Shown here: positions 33,474 to 45,300 of the stretch, piece by piece | Numbering within the stretch: position 1 is the stretch's first letter | Layout of the letters: every line of letters starts with the position of its first letter | Assembly (NCBI RefSeq): GCF_014529535.1 | Contig: NW_023503374.1 | Span: 1,736,001 to 1,800,000 of the forward strand | Reading direction: 5' to 3' | Source: Bradysia coprophila | Lineage: Eukaryota > Arthropoda > Insecta > Diptera > Sciaridae | DNA length: 64,000 nt | Notes under the pieces: model-generated | What the model saw: only the letters and a program-made list of their open reading frames with translations | The model's database searches: none | What the model was told of the DNA's origin: nothing | Position numbers and translations under genes: made by a program

Positions 33474-34870
33474 ACGTGACAAAAAGTGAGGGAAAGGGAA
33501 GAGCAACGATTAGCTCTGTTTTTTCGAAATGTAACTTTTGTCAAGAATTTTATTGCTGTTTTCGTTAGGCATTCCAGGTTTTTGTTTTTGTCTGTAATTA
33601 TTCTTTGGGTAAGCCTAAGCATGATATGTTCGAACAGTCCGTTGCTAAAGCGCAACGTTAAAAAACTCGTCTGATTTAATGACTTTTGCCTGGTATAGAG
33701 CCTTTGAATCAAGTCATCGTCAATGTTACGCTTATATATGTCATACGCAAGCATTATGTCTGCCACAGTACGCCGCGTTTCCAAATTTCGCAATTTCAGT
33801 TGTCTACATCGATCTTCGTATGGTGCTAGTCTGTAAGTCGTTGCATTACTTCGGCTTTCCAACAAGTAAATCACGAATTGCTTCTGAATCGATTCAATGT
33901 CGTCTTTGTAAATTTGTGCCGCAGGGTTCCATATAGGCGATGCAAATTCAAGTCTCGATCGTACGTACGCCAAATAAAGTATTCGCTGCGTTTCTTTCGT
34001 GAAATTGCCATTGGAAAAATGCTTGATACAACCGATCGTTTGACGACATTTCATTGTAATTTGTTCAATATGACTACCCGGATGGAACCATCTGTTAACC
34101 AGTACACCCAAATCGCTCGTTTCCTCAACTCTATTGATGACGTTATCGCCCATTTTATAATCGACCTGGATAAATGATGGTTCATGCCGGGACATACTAA
34201 AGATGTAACATTTTTCTTCGTTGAACAGAAGACGATTTGCTGCGTTCCAATTTACTACATTGTCAATATCTCGCTGCATTCTTCGAATATCATAGTGGTC
34301 GAAAATTATTGACGCCAATTTTATATCGTCAGCAAAGAGTAGAGTGTGCGCGAACTGCACTACATCAACAATGTCGTTAATGAACACAATGAACATAAGC
34401 GGTCCAATCGAACTTCCAGGCGGCACGCCAGATGGTGACTCGTACAATCTCGATACGAAGTTGCCAATTTGAACGTAGTTCGTCCTACCGATCAGATATT
34501 GACATATCCACCTTGCGGTTTTTCTCCCGATTCCAAAACTAGCTAACTTGATAATCAGCAAGTATATTACCAATTTGTCGAACAGTCTTGTAGTCACCAT
34601 AAAATATGTCAAGCTGTGCTGAACGTTCAAATGCAGTATGTGCCAGTATAGATAACCCGAGCAGATTCGTTACGACTGATCTTTTGTCCCTGAATCCATG
34701 CTGAGCACTTTTCAGTTGAGGCTGGATTTTTCCGCTGATCTTCCGCTTTACGGCAATTTCGTGAATTTTAAGAATCATCGTTTGAATGGCAACAACTCTG
34801 TAGTTCCTAATGTTCGATTTGTCACCTTTCTTATGTAGTGTACTTGGAGCTGTTGACGTTATGGAAGTGA
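33437..34870 (-). pseudogene. Reverse transcriptase of a non-LTR retrotransposon (5'-truncated, frameshifted)
   Basis: Minus strand. It reads STLHKKGDKSNIRNYRVVAI, then KSAQHGFRDKRSVVTNLL, then GVPPGSSIGPLMFIVFIND and the catalytic box LLFADDIKLA (FADD variant of YADD), followed by the thumb and LGVL region and a C-terminal tail to 33437. These are the RT fingers, palm and thumb in order. A frameshift near 34600 breaks the DFTKAFDK-type motif. No endonuclease upstream, so the element is 5' truncated. Style is jockey/CR1-like; the clade is not fixed without a tree. Confidence 0.85.
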
Positions 34871-35217
34871 ACGAGGTACTTCACAGTTAATAGTTTTGCA
34901 GATATAGTTTTTTCAGCCGTTTTTAAATTTCAGAAGGAGCTGATGTAGTTAGACATGTTTTCTTATTTTCCTTTGCTTTGGCATTTTCTTTTTTTGCCTG
35001 ACTGTGATGATTTACTTGTCTTTGGTGCTGTGCTTGAGTGCCATGAATGATTCCAGATGTAGGCCTTTCTTGATTACTCATGAAAGCTTTTTCGAATTAA
35101 TGAAAATCCTACCACTAGTTCAAGTGTGATGTTTCATTACTGTCTTGTGAAGGGATACTACGAAGCAACTGATGATGGCCGCTGTAGTATCCTGAGGCCG
35201 AAACAGTCTCTCCGTTT

Positions 35218-35363
35218 CGATAGTTTATACTATCATAATTCACTAAACGTGACAAAAAGTGAGGGAAAGGGAAGAGCAACGATTAGCTCTGTTTTTTCGA
35301 AATGTAACTTTTGTCAAGAATTTTATTGCTGTTTTCGTTAGGCATTCCAGGTTTTTGTTTTTG
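35218..35363 (-). mobile_element. 3'-end copy of the same non-LTR element, inside hAT remains
   Basis: About 110 bp from GACAAAAACAAAAACCTGG to CTCACTTTTTGTCACGTTT (minus) are identical to 33474-33588, the tail of the RT element. A GATAG..CTATC hairpin follows at 35218-35235. A 5'-truncated insertion, typical of target-primed reverse transcription. It cuts the C-terminus of the transposase at 35366-37096. Confidence 0.7.
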
Positions 35364-35365
35364 TC

Positions 35366-37096
35366 AATTTTCTCGCAGCGCCTCTCTCAACGTTAGAACG
35401 CCTGGCATGATGGATGATATTTGATTTTTGAAGACCCTTTTGCAAGCTTGTGAAGACGCTGTACACATCGCGCATAAATGCAGTTAGTTTAAACTGAAGT
35501 GTATCGCTGGCCCAAGTATGTAGAAGGTTCGATGCTTTTGGTTTGTCTTTTCCGGAATAAGAATAGTCATTTGATTCAACGATAATATTCCAAACTTTAC
35601 GGCAGGCAGGTAGATTTCTGATGATTGCTTTTAGCAAGTTTTCGCCGTGTTCAACGAATCGAATTTCATTATGAGCGGGAAATGCAAGCGAATCTATTAA
35701 GCTTAATTCCGCATTCGATCATAATTTTTGTGCGGCATTTCGACGTACGAAAATAATTTGATAAGGCTACAGTATTAGATTCCAACGTTTTAGTGCCGGT
35801 ACCTCATCCTCCATATCTTCTAAAGCAAGGTCAGATCGATGACACATACACCAAACCGTCAAAATCTTTTGTCCTAATTCTATTTCTAAAAGTTTCCATA
35901 ATCCCTGATCAGGTCCAGAATTCGCAGATTCACTATCCGTTGTAATTGAAGCTAACTTCTCGCGTATTACTTTCTTTATTGCTGTCATCACAGCTTCTAG
36001 TAATCATTTGGCACCGTTGTTCTTCGGCTCTGTCACAGAGAAAAAACATATTTTGTAACGTGCCGTCCGATTCTATAAAACGAAGAGTTGTGAATTTGTT
36101 GTCGCTTTGCGACCTGTCGACACTTCCGTCGACTTGTATGGAGTAACAAACACAATTGTTGATACGCTGTACGATTTTAGCCAACTTCAAGTCTGACATT
36201 ATTTCGAGCATCTCGTTGTACCCACTAGGACTTCATTAGCGTAACATTTTTTTCACTCGGTTGAAATATTGGCAAATCAGCGTCGAATCCTAGCACAATT
36301 AACAAAAATGAATAAAACGCAAACTCACTTTGCAATTGAATCACTAACCATTTTCACTAAAATGTCTCAATAGTTGTTCAATCCGTTTGAATGCAAGCGA
36401 TCTGCTTGCCCAATTGAAACACGGTAGGGTTCCATGTAAAGCGTCATTGTACACATTGACTGCCATCTTCGTTAGCTCCTGAACCAAATACTCGTTCTCT
36501 GAATTCAAAAACTTACGCCAAACGTGAAGTACGCTCCGTGCTTTCCATAGTTCATTTTTCTTTTTTGCTAAAACAGCTTGACGATGTGAGTTTCCTTCTA
36601 AATAGGTTTCTTCCAAGGCCGTTCAAAATGTCAACCGTCATCCACAGAGAAGCCAACACAACCTCACTTTGAAGTTTTGTTTAAAATTTGTTTGTTCAAA
36701 TTTGTTTAAGTTGCGGTTATGTTTGCTTCTGTGGATGACGGTCGGCTGTTTTCGGCCTGTCAAAATTCGTTTTTACCGTACGATGGAAGAAACCTATGCT
36801 CCACCACACGTTGCAGTTTTTCTTGACAGTCGACTTTGATACCATTTGCGATTGGAACTGTGTGGTTATATGCATATTTCTTTGCAACGTCTTCAAACTA
36901 TTTGCACACATTGCACGAAATATACAGTCGTTGTCTTCCCAATGATGACTTTTTGAACGATTGCAGATATCGCTCGAATTTGAAATTTCGTTACAAATCT
37001 TTTTTCTTGGTGCCAAAAATGAATCTGTGCGGAGCCAATTGAAGGGCCTGCGGAGCCAAATGGCTCCGCACTATGTTCCTTATTTTAGTCCCTGAT
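35366..37096 (-). pseudogene. Decayed hAT-type transposase (KIAA1586/ZNF862-like)
   Basis: Minus strand, broken into four or five frames. In order: KSHHWEDNDCIF region (about 36.8-37.0 kb); NSENEYLVQELTKMAVNVYN (36.4-36.6); NCVCYSIQVDGSVDRSQSDN with DNKFTTLRFIE (35.95-36.2); ITTDSESANSGPDQGLWK and VWCMCHRSDLALEDM (35.8-35.95); HTWASDTLQFKLTAFMRDVY (35.4-35.6). The QVDGSVD..DNKF, TTD.ESAN and CHRSDLA motifs are the RNase-H-like core of hAT relatives. The hATC dimerisation end is missing. The right terminus CAGGGACTAAAATAAGGAAC (minus, from 37096) looks like a hAT TIR. Confidence 0.75.
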
Positions 37097-38804
37097 TACA
37101 TACAGGTGTGCCCCCGCGGAAAGTTGTCATTACAAGTATGATCAGCTTCGGAAGCATTAACTGTATGAACCATTTTATTTTTACATATGAAGAGTTTTGT
37201 TGTAATTTATTTGTTTTAAGTTCAACTTTCCGGATTTTTGACTTTTGTATTGTACAATCTTACACTTTGATAATATACCCATTTCCAAAGCTATGTTATG
37301 TTATAGGGATAGGAAAATAAATTTATGTACGTCCCACAATCGCAGTACATAGCATGTGGAAAGAATCTTATGAAAAATTCGAAACACACGACCAACGTTT
37401 TTGCGAAAAAGGGATTTCGGCATTTGTATTTGGAAGGATACAGTAGACAGTACGGACCTGCTAATAATAAGAGAAGTCAGATAAACAATTTTAATTTATT
37501 CGTTAGGCAAGAAAATTACGTTAATTCAATGAACGCAACGAAACATTGAGTTTTGCGCTTTTTATTAACAGTTTAACGGTGGCTTTAACAGTCCCAATCA
37601 TAATCAAATATGTGTCGTAAATCAATATTGAAGACTAAAACGACTAAAGTGTGTGTACACTAAACGTAGAATATTCCATTATTCCAATCTATAAAAGATA
37701 ACGGACTGGAAACGTTACACAACAAAAGCGTATGCCCACTGAAGTAGTGGGTGAGCTTGAAAATTATTGTCAATTAATTCAACAAACATAGAGCCATTTG
37801 TTGTTCAATTAAATAACTGCACAAATAATTATGATGTCAAACAGATAAAACGACAAATTTATTACCGGGGCCAATATTAATAAATTTATTGCCGAAGACA
37901 GGACGGAAATGACACAAAAAAAATCTTGCAATCACTGGAGTGGATTTGGAAAAATGTACAGCACATTTTTGTATGTCCATCAATGTATATGTATCATCAG
38001 CACCATCAGCACTAAAGGCTAACAAACCCACTCACGTGTCACATTTTTTGTACGTTAAATACATCGTCATAATTTGGTCGATGTCGTCAAATTGTTTAAA
38101 GTAGCTAAGGGACAGCAGTTGTAAGTTAATTAGTTACAAGTTCATTTCAATGTCGTAAATATAGATTCTATCTGTAATCGACCGACATAGTAGAGATGCG
38201 TGACACCTTAAAATTGTTATGCCTGGAACATATTTCAATGAACTTTTTATTTTTATGTGATAATACTGAAAGCTTTTGAGTGATTTATGGAACATTTTAT
38301 TGAGTGGTTGTTAAACTGATAAAACGAGAATGATTTAGTACAAATATCATGCAAAAAATGTTTTTATCATTTCTAGGGATAACTTGATATTCTCACTATG
38401 AACTATGAACCGCTATATAGCTCCACACCTACCTATATTTTACTATAAATGATGACTTTACTGCTTAATATGCTATTATATAGCTTAAAAAGGCTATATA
38501 TGCCTATATATAGCTAAATATAGTAGTATATATATAGATACCAATTACTTCTCTGTTAACAAAAACTCTCTAAATATCATTTTTTCAAGATTTACTAAAA
38601 TCCAATATGGCCGCCGGCAGCCTTTTTGTTAGGAGACCGAAAATCGTACTGACACTTCACATTTCTCAATACCTTTCAAACAAAAAAAAAATTATGAAAT
38701 TCGATCAAAGTTTTCTCGAGATATTGATAAAATACTCCACGTTCACGCTCTGGTGAACTGAGATTCATAAACTTTTTTTTCCCTGATTGGTACGGTCAAT
38801 ACCT
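37097..38804. other. Intergenic, AT-rich
   Basis: No supported gene. An ORF at 37325-37549 (+, 74 codons) has no recognisable domain. At 38450-38550 is a TATATAGCTATAT-type simple repeat. From about 38590 the sequence is a diverged copy of 47050-47290 (shared AAATTCGATCAAAGTTTTCTCGAG). Confidence 0.45.
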
Positions 38805-38967
38805 ATCATGTCCGGAGCGATAGCGGAGGACTTGACGCAGTCTAACTTCCAAAAAAAGAACGAAGAAATTTTTTTGAGACGCGGCATCATGTCCGGAGCG
38901 ATAGCGGAGGACTTGACGCAGTCTAACTTCCAAAAAAAGAACGAAGAATTTTTTTTTGGGACGCGGC
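38805..38967. repeat. Two tandem 81-bp units
   Basis: Direct duplication starting ATCATGTCCGGAGCGATAGC at 38805 and 38886. The units differ by a few bases in the poly-T/GAGACGCGGC end. Confidence 0.9.
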
Positions 38968-39194
38968 AACTATATATAGGCGAGAATTTAAGTTTCTTTC
39001 CTTTGGCCTGTATCACCACAAATCCTATTCTATCTTATTCGCGCTTCAAATACGAGCAAAACGAGCTATCACTCGACTATGTAACTTTAAAATTGCCGTA
39101 GATACATCGTTTTGAAGTTGGTCATTTTGATAGAAAATGAACCAAATTAACGTTTTTCAAACAATCAAAATCTTTCAACTTACTCTGTATGTTT

Positions 39195-39227
39195 CTATCT
39201 GTCTATCTGTCTATCTGTCTATCTATC
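39195..39227. repeat. (CTAT/CTGT)n microsatellite
   Basis: CTATCTGTCTATCTGTCTAT pattern, about eight tetranucleotides. Confidence 0.85.
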
Positions 39228-39596
39228 GACGGTCGATCTCGGAAACTAGTCAGCCAATCTCCATGAAATTTTGCAGGAACCTCAGGGTGGGCATAAAAAT
39301 GAAAATGTGATACGCCATTACCCCAGGAAAAACCAGAATTTTGTTTTATTGGCCTCGAAGTGGTTTCTGAGTGTGGTTTTCGAGGGTCGGGAACGCGTTT
39401 TCGGCTGTAGCTTAGCTGTATTGAAACCTACAGAGGCGTGTGACCCATCAAATGAAAGGTATTCGTAACATAATTCAAACAAAAAAATAATTTAAAAAAT
39501 CGGGTCAGATTCGTTTGAGCTAGAGTGATTAGAGTGACCAAATTTTGAGCTACTCGAGCGTAGGATGAAAGGACTAATATTTTTGCAATTATGAGA

Positions 39597-39890
39597 GATA
39601 GAGAGTTACTTTCTTCGGCAAAGTCTCAGAGTTTTACGAGTAGAACAGAGGGGCATATGTGAAAAATGTCGAAAGTTGGAAATGGGTGGGTCAATTATGT
39701 TTTTAGAGGTATTTCTTGAATGGTGGCAGATAGAGAGTTACTTTCTTCGGCAAAGTCTCAGAGTTTTACGAGTAGAAAAGAAGGGCATTTGCGAAAAATG
39801 TCGAAAGTTGGAAATGGGTGGGTCAATTGGGGTTTTGGAGATATTTCTTGAATGGTGGCAGATAGAGAATTACTTTCTTCGTCAAATTTT
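39597..39890. repeat. 132-bp tandem repeat, about 2.2 copies
   Basis: Units beginning GATAGAGAGTTACTTTCTTC at 39597, 39729 and 39861. The first two are nearly identical; the third breaks off after about 30 bp. Confidence 0.9.
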
Positions 39891-39959
39891 CGAATTTCGT
39901 CAAATTTTCGATTTTCGTTAAATTTCTAAAAGTTCTAAAACTTCTAAAACGACTGATAT

Positions 39960-40414
39960 CCCAACAAAAATCTTTTCGAGAAAAGTGTGACGCAGTCTTT
40001 GAAATACAATTTCTAAAATGAATTAGTTCAAACAAGCTGGCTTAGGTTTTCTCATCATCTGCCAAATAATTTTTACAAAAAAAAATTTTGACTGGAAACA
40101 ACCAAAATTTTACCAAAAAAATCTGCGTCGCAAAGTGGCAGATGTTCAGGAACAGACCAGCAAGAAAATTTATCTGCCACATGCGACGCAGATTTTTTTG
40201 GTAAAATTTTGGTTGTTTCCAGTCAAAATTTTTTTTTGTAAAAATTATTTGGCAGATGATGAGAAAACCTAAGCCAGCTTGTTTGAACTAATTGGGTGTA
40301 AAATTTAATTTTTGCGTAACGAAGCTGAAAGCGTCAACTCTAGCGATATCATTCATTTTAGAAATTGTATTTCAAAGACTGCGTCACACTTTTCTCGAAG
40401 AGATTTTTGTTGGG
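39960..40414. mobile_element. Foldback element, 455 bp
   Basis: Left arm CCCAACAAAAATCTTTTCGAG; right arm its inverse. Inner arms GCCAAATAATTTTTACAAAA are almost identical. A block of about 60 bp (around 40297-40360) interrupts the right arm only, so something was lost from the left or inserted in the right. The CTGCGTC motif recurs six times. Confidence 0.85.
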
Positions 40415-42346
40415 ATTAAAAAATAGAAACAAAATTGTCTTTTTCACAAACTGCGTCTTTCCATGTCAATTGTCATTTAAGCACTTCTAGTTATTCTAGT
40501 TATTCACAAGACTTACGAAAATAAATTCAAATTATTCTCAGCATAGACACGGAACTAACTTCCACTCATAGTTTAATTAACCCTCAGATACTTCTATAAT
40601 TACGTGCGTCTTAAATTCTTTAAGATTTTTCTCTGGAAGGTATGGCTCATTATCGTTTTTTTCCCAATTCATGAAGGAGTTCAGGAATGCAATGTATTTA
40701 GACGATTTTTTCGTTCCATTCTAAATTCCATCGATGGTTCATGTAGCAGTTCATAAGAAAAAGCTACATATGAACCAGGAAAAACGTCTGAACTCCATGC
40801 ACTTCTAAAGTTCTATGATAGAGAAGAACGTGAAGCCGTCACTGATTTTTAGGAACTGACCTCTGGTGACTTCAAACTTGCTAAAATTTCAAATTTTAGC
40901 CAAAAAAATGGGCATAAATGTGAGAAACTTCTAGTGTCTAAAACAAAGAAGTAGTAGGAACGTTAGGATTCGAGATTATTTTAGATGTCACAAAAATAAT
41001 TTCATCAAGAAACGGGACCGATAAAATCGTTTTCATGCTAGCGGGATGAAAATCGTTCTTTCCATTAAATTTCGTGAACTTTCGACGCCAGCCAAATGAA
41101 GTCTTGTGACCTGAAATCGACAGGGAAAGATAGCTTATTGAATCCATTACTTAACTCGGTATAAAAATGAAAACTCTCCTTTTCATGTCATTATTGACCT
41201 CGTATGGCCTCCGATCAACAAAATTCACACGAAAACTCCACTTTTTAACTTTTTATCACTTGTCATGTAAATAACTAATGTAACAAGTAAATGCTTCCGT
41301 AAGTAAAGTCCGGTTTTCGTAGGAAATTTCGACAATAACGTCCCAAAAATCGAACTTTCCATGGACAGAAATGAAGGAGAGGGGAAGTAACGATGAAATG
41401 GCTTCAACGTTGATAAATTTTGTTTATCTAGTGTCGAAATTCACGCCGTAAGTGTGCATAAAATTTGAATTTCAAGTGAACGAGTCGATGCGGCGTCAAT
41501 ATCGCGACTTCGTCGCTCATTTGCGACACCCTGTAAACAAAACGTTTTTCCTAACTTATGCTGAGAGGCTTTTTTTAGCGAACTCGATTCCAGAACTCGC
41601 CTCCGCATCGTGTTGGAAGCCTCTCGTTCGCTAAAAAAATCCTCGTCCTCGTCCTAGGTATGAAAAACCAATTTATTTAGCATGCGTTTGGAAAAATACT
41701 ATTTCGGGATACTTTTTTGGGGAACCCTAATACCGATTCCGACCTTTAATTTATAAGTTTCAACAGACTGGATCTTTTACTGCATTTGTTTTAACATCCA
41801 CTTATCGTCATTGTGTCATTGTCGATGGCTTGGACCAGCCACACATAACATAGCTGTCCATTAAAGGTTACATTTATAAACGATGAAGTAATGGTTATTT
41901 GTGTACCTGTTTTGGACGATTGATTTTAGGCAATTTCGCGGATTGTAGGCCGAACGAAGTGAGGCTTACAGGCGAAAGTGCCTTAAATCAACCGTCCCAA
42001 ACAGGTGCACATGTAGTTTTCATGCAGAGGGCCGGAAACCCGAGAAAATTCAAAAAATTGCCCTCATTTTCGGCCCCGAAGCATGAAAACGAAATGAAAG
42101 ACTAAACAATTGGAAAATTGCTAACGACTTTCCGTGTAATATAACGCGACACATTAGTTATCGTAATCTATTTTTTGTCTCAAGGGAGGTGTATGCACTT
42201 TTGGAACTAGTATTTTTTACTTCATCAATCATCATCAGTGTTGATACGAGAATAACAATAGGAAGCCGATACTCACACTTTGTCATAGAACATTGCGTGC
42301 AGTAGTTGTTAGTCTTTTACTTTCATCCGAAAAACTTTCTCTAATT
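40415..42346. other. Upstream of phosphatase gene, hairpins only
   Basis: No gene. Hairpins at about 41560-41645 (AGGCTTTTTTTAGCGAAC with inverse). At 41905-42006 (ACCTGTTTTGGACG with inverse, tip GTAGGCC..GGCTTAC). At 42018-42100 (TTTTCATGC..GCATGAAAA with GGGCCGAAA-type inner stem). The region just before 42347 is the likely promoter of the phosphatase gene. Confidence 0.5.
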
Positions 42347-45300
42347 ATGTCTACCACCCGGACAAATTCATTCATATGCGACATCATTTCGGTTCTATTT
42401 CATAAGAAAAGTACAAATACTGGAACGAATGTTCAATATTTACTGCAACAATGCAACGACTTACTTACATTGCCGTGCTCAAAAATCCGGGAAGAAAATT
42501 GGAATGCAACGGCTAATCATGTTCAGGACACTGTTATTGGCTCACGTTTCGACAAGACGATTCTAAAAATCGTTAAAGTTTGGGTGCCCAACTTTCCGAG
42601 AAAGCATGTCTACCATGTCATATTTTCCGTTCAGATTCCGACTGGTGTCGACACTATCAAGTCTTCGAACAATCATTTTAAGGTAAACGGATCGGTTACC
42701 CAATGCTGTAGGCGTAATTTCACCTGTGAAATTTTAGTGGATGTCTTTTGCGGATATTGAAGGAGCTGCAAAGCACGCGATGTTATATAGCCCGGAGATT
42801 TTGACTTTTGCGATACTCAGTGAAGCAGCCCATGGAGAAATTCAGCATTTAAGTGAATACCTTTTGGTGAGAATGAGAATGCAGACCGTTCAATAGGTCT
42901 ATTATTAGTAACACAACGACCAATTCCCGTTCGCAGGACTTAGATGAGAACAAGGATTTGTTGACTGAAGTGTTGGATAAGAACGTTTTATTGTTGCAAA
43001 CCGAGTCAACCCCTGAAAAATATCTGGAGCTTTTGAAGAGTGCTGAAATAGGAATGTCTGAACAGCGATGCCTTTACACCGATTTCATACAAAACTCGTT
43101 TCCGTATTTGTACATGAATGGCCCGAATTTCGTGCACATTATCACCGAAAATGTGAAATGGGATAAAGCTGATGCATTATCGTTGTTCAGGTTTGTCGTA
43201 ATCAGATTTTCGCTTAGACTTATTAATGCAATCAAATGTAAACGGTTAGATCAGCTGATTTACATGGAAGGGGTGCCTTGTCTTTCCAAGACTTCTTACT
43301 CATAAGTGCTGCCTGTTCGAGAACCACTCCTCACACGGGACTCCCTGCCGAAGCGCGGAGTAGATACATTTTCAGGTGACTTCCATCCAGACTTTTCCGC
43401 AGATCAATCAATTTCTGCTCGAAAATCTTAGATTCTTCGACGACGATTCCGATGGATTGATGAGTTACAGTAATTTCACGAATCTCATTAAATGTATTCG
43501 AATAGCGAAAAACCTACCCACGGACAACGGATCGATCAGTGAAGAAGTGAAAAAATACGAAGCGTAAAATTGTCTACACTCCGTATCGTAATGTTGAAAC
43601 GCTGATACTTTCTCCCGTGCAGATCTATTGGTATAAGTCCGTCAATTAGTATGACTCAAATGCAATTTTGCGCTGCTGTGGGAGAACTGAAACTGAGAGG
43701 TACCTCGACGTTGCTTAGATTTCCGAACAGCATCAAGGAATACATGTTTCATCATAGGTAAGTCTCCAATGTTGTGGACTTGGGAAAAGAATGAATTGCC
43801 CGAATAATAGAAATTTTTCAGAACTAACCAAATGAAACCGTCGACTTACCAAGTAGGAAGCATTTCGGCAAATCCTGATGGTTAGTGAATTATTCAAATT
43901 TGCACAGGGAAAAGACAGCTGTGATGTGGCTAAGACATTTATCTAACTCTCTTTAAAGCTACCGAGACCATTGATGACAAAAGAATTGTGCCCACAGTGT
44001 ACGACGACAAATTCAACATATCCACACACAGTTTAAAAATCAAAAACTCTGGCGCATTCATTGATATTGACGAAATATGGTCACAACATGGTAATGAGTG
44101 ATTGTTTTGAAAATCGACCTCCAAAAGACGTACCTATTTTTTCGAAAGATGGCTTATATATGTCTAGAGAGGTCTTGAACTGCAGGCACCGAAACCACTC
44201 CCAATTTTTATTTTTTGTCAATATGTAGGCATGTATAAACCATCCCGTCAAAAATGGGTCCGATTTTTGGAAGTCGATTTTCAAAAGATTCCCTTAATAC
44301 AGTCAGAGACAGTAAAATTGATTGTATGTGTGGATCAGCTGAAAAACAGCTGAAGCAGATGCACGCTGAAATTTCACTGCCTCTAACTGTATGTCTTTCT
44401 GCTTCCTGACTTTCAATATGTTGATCAAATGATCGTGTTTTCGTCCAAAGACTGGGTATCACCGTCATCAAGTAGATTAATGAAGACGGCGAAAAATAAA
44501 ATATCGATCGAACGCTTCAATCAGGTATTGATGTAGACAGTACACCATTTTTCCGTGATGAAAAAAAATCTGTTTCAGGCGTCGGCACCGAATGAAATCA
44601 TCAATTTCCTTAAATATTTTTCACAACCTTCTGCGGTCGATGGCAAATCGAAAATGTGTTGGGGAACGGTAGATTTACTACATTTTCAATTTGCTTCAAC
44701 GTTTTACTGTGAAAAGTTATTTTTTTTCCTCTAGTTTGACATGAAGAAGTTAGGTAAATTGCGTACAACATAATTGAATGCTCACAATCTCCTAAACTTA
44801 GACTGGGTATGTTCAATTGAAGGTATGGCCATAATTGTCCTATCCAGCAGCTTGACGTCGATTATGGAAAATGAACAACGAATGTTAGAAATAGCGTCGC
44901 CTGTATATGTAATGGGTGAGTTTAATACCGATTTCTAAACTATATGCAGACAGTGGTCACAAGAAAATCCAAAAGCCCATCCCAGTGACCGATTCTGTCG
45001 GTGTATACTCTTCCAACAATTATAATTTCCAGCCTTCCATTTTCTATCTCACCAGGCGACTTGCATGGAAATTTCGATAATTTGATGCATTTTGAAGAGA
45101 TTTTTTGGCCATTGAGTCCGACACTAAGCCCCTGCAACCTACTATTCCTTGGCGATTATGTCGACCGCGGCTTGAATGGGCTGGAAGTGGTGTGCTACTT
45201 ATTTGCCTACAAGTTGCATAATCCGAAAAAAGTGTTCCTGCTGCGTGGCAACCATGAAGTTCGCGATATTCAAAAAACGTTTTCATTTTACAAGTAAGTT

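Noticed and set aside
37325..37549. 74-codon plus ORF as a host gene
   Set aside because: No domain, no splice partner and no promoter or polyadenylation context; it lies next to the decayed transposase.
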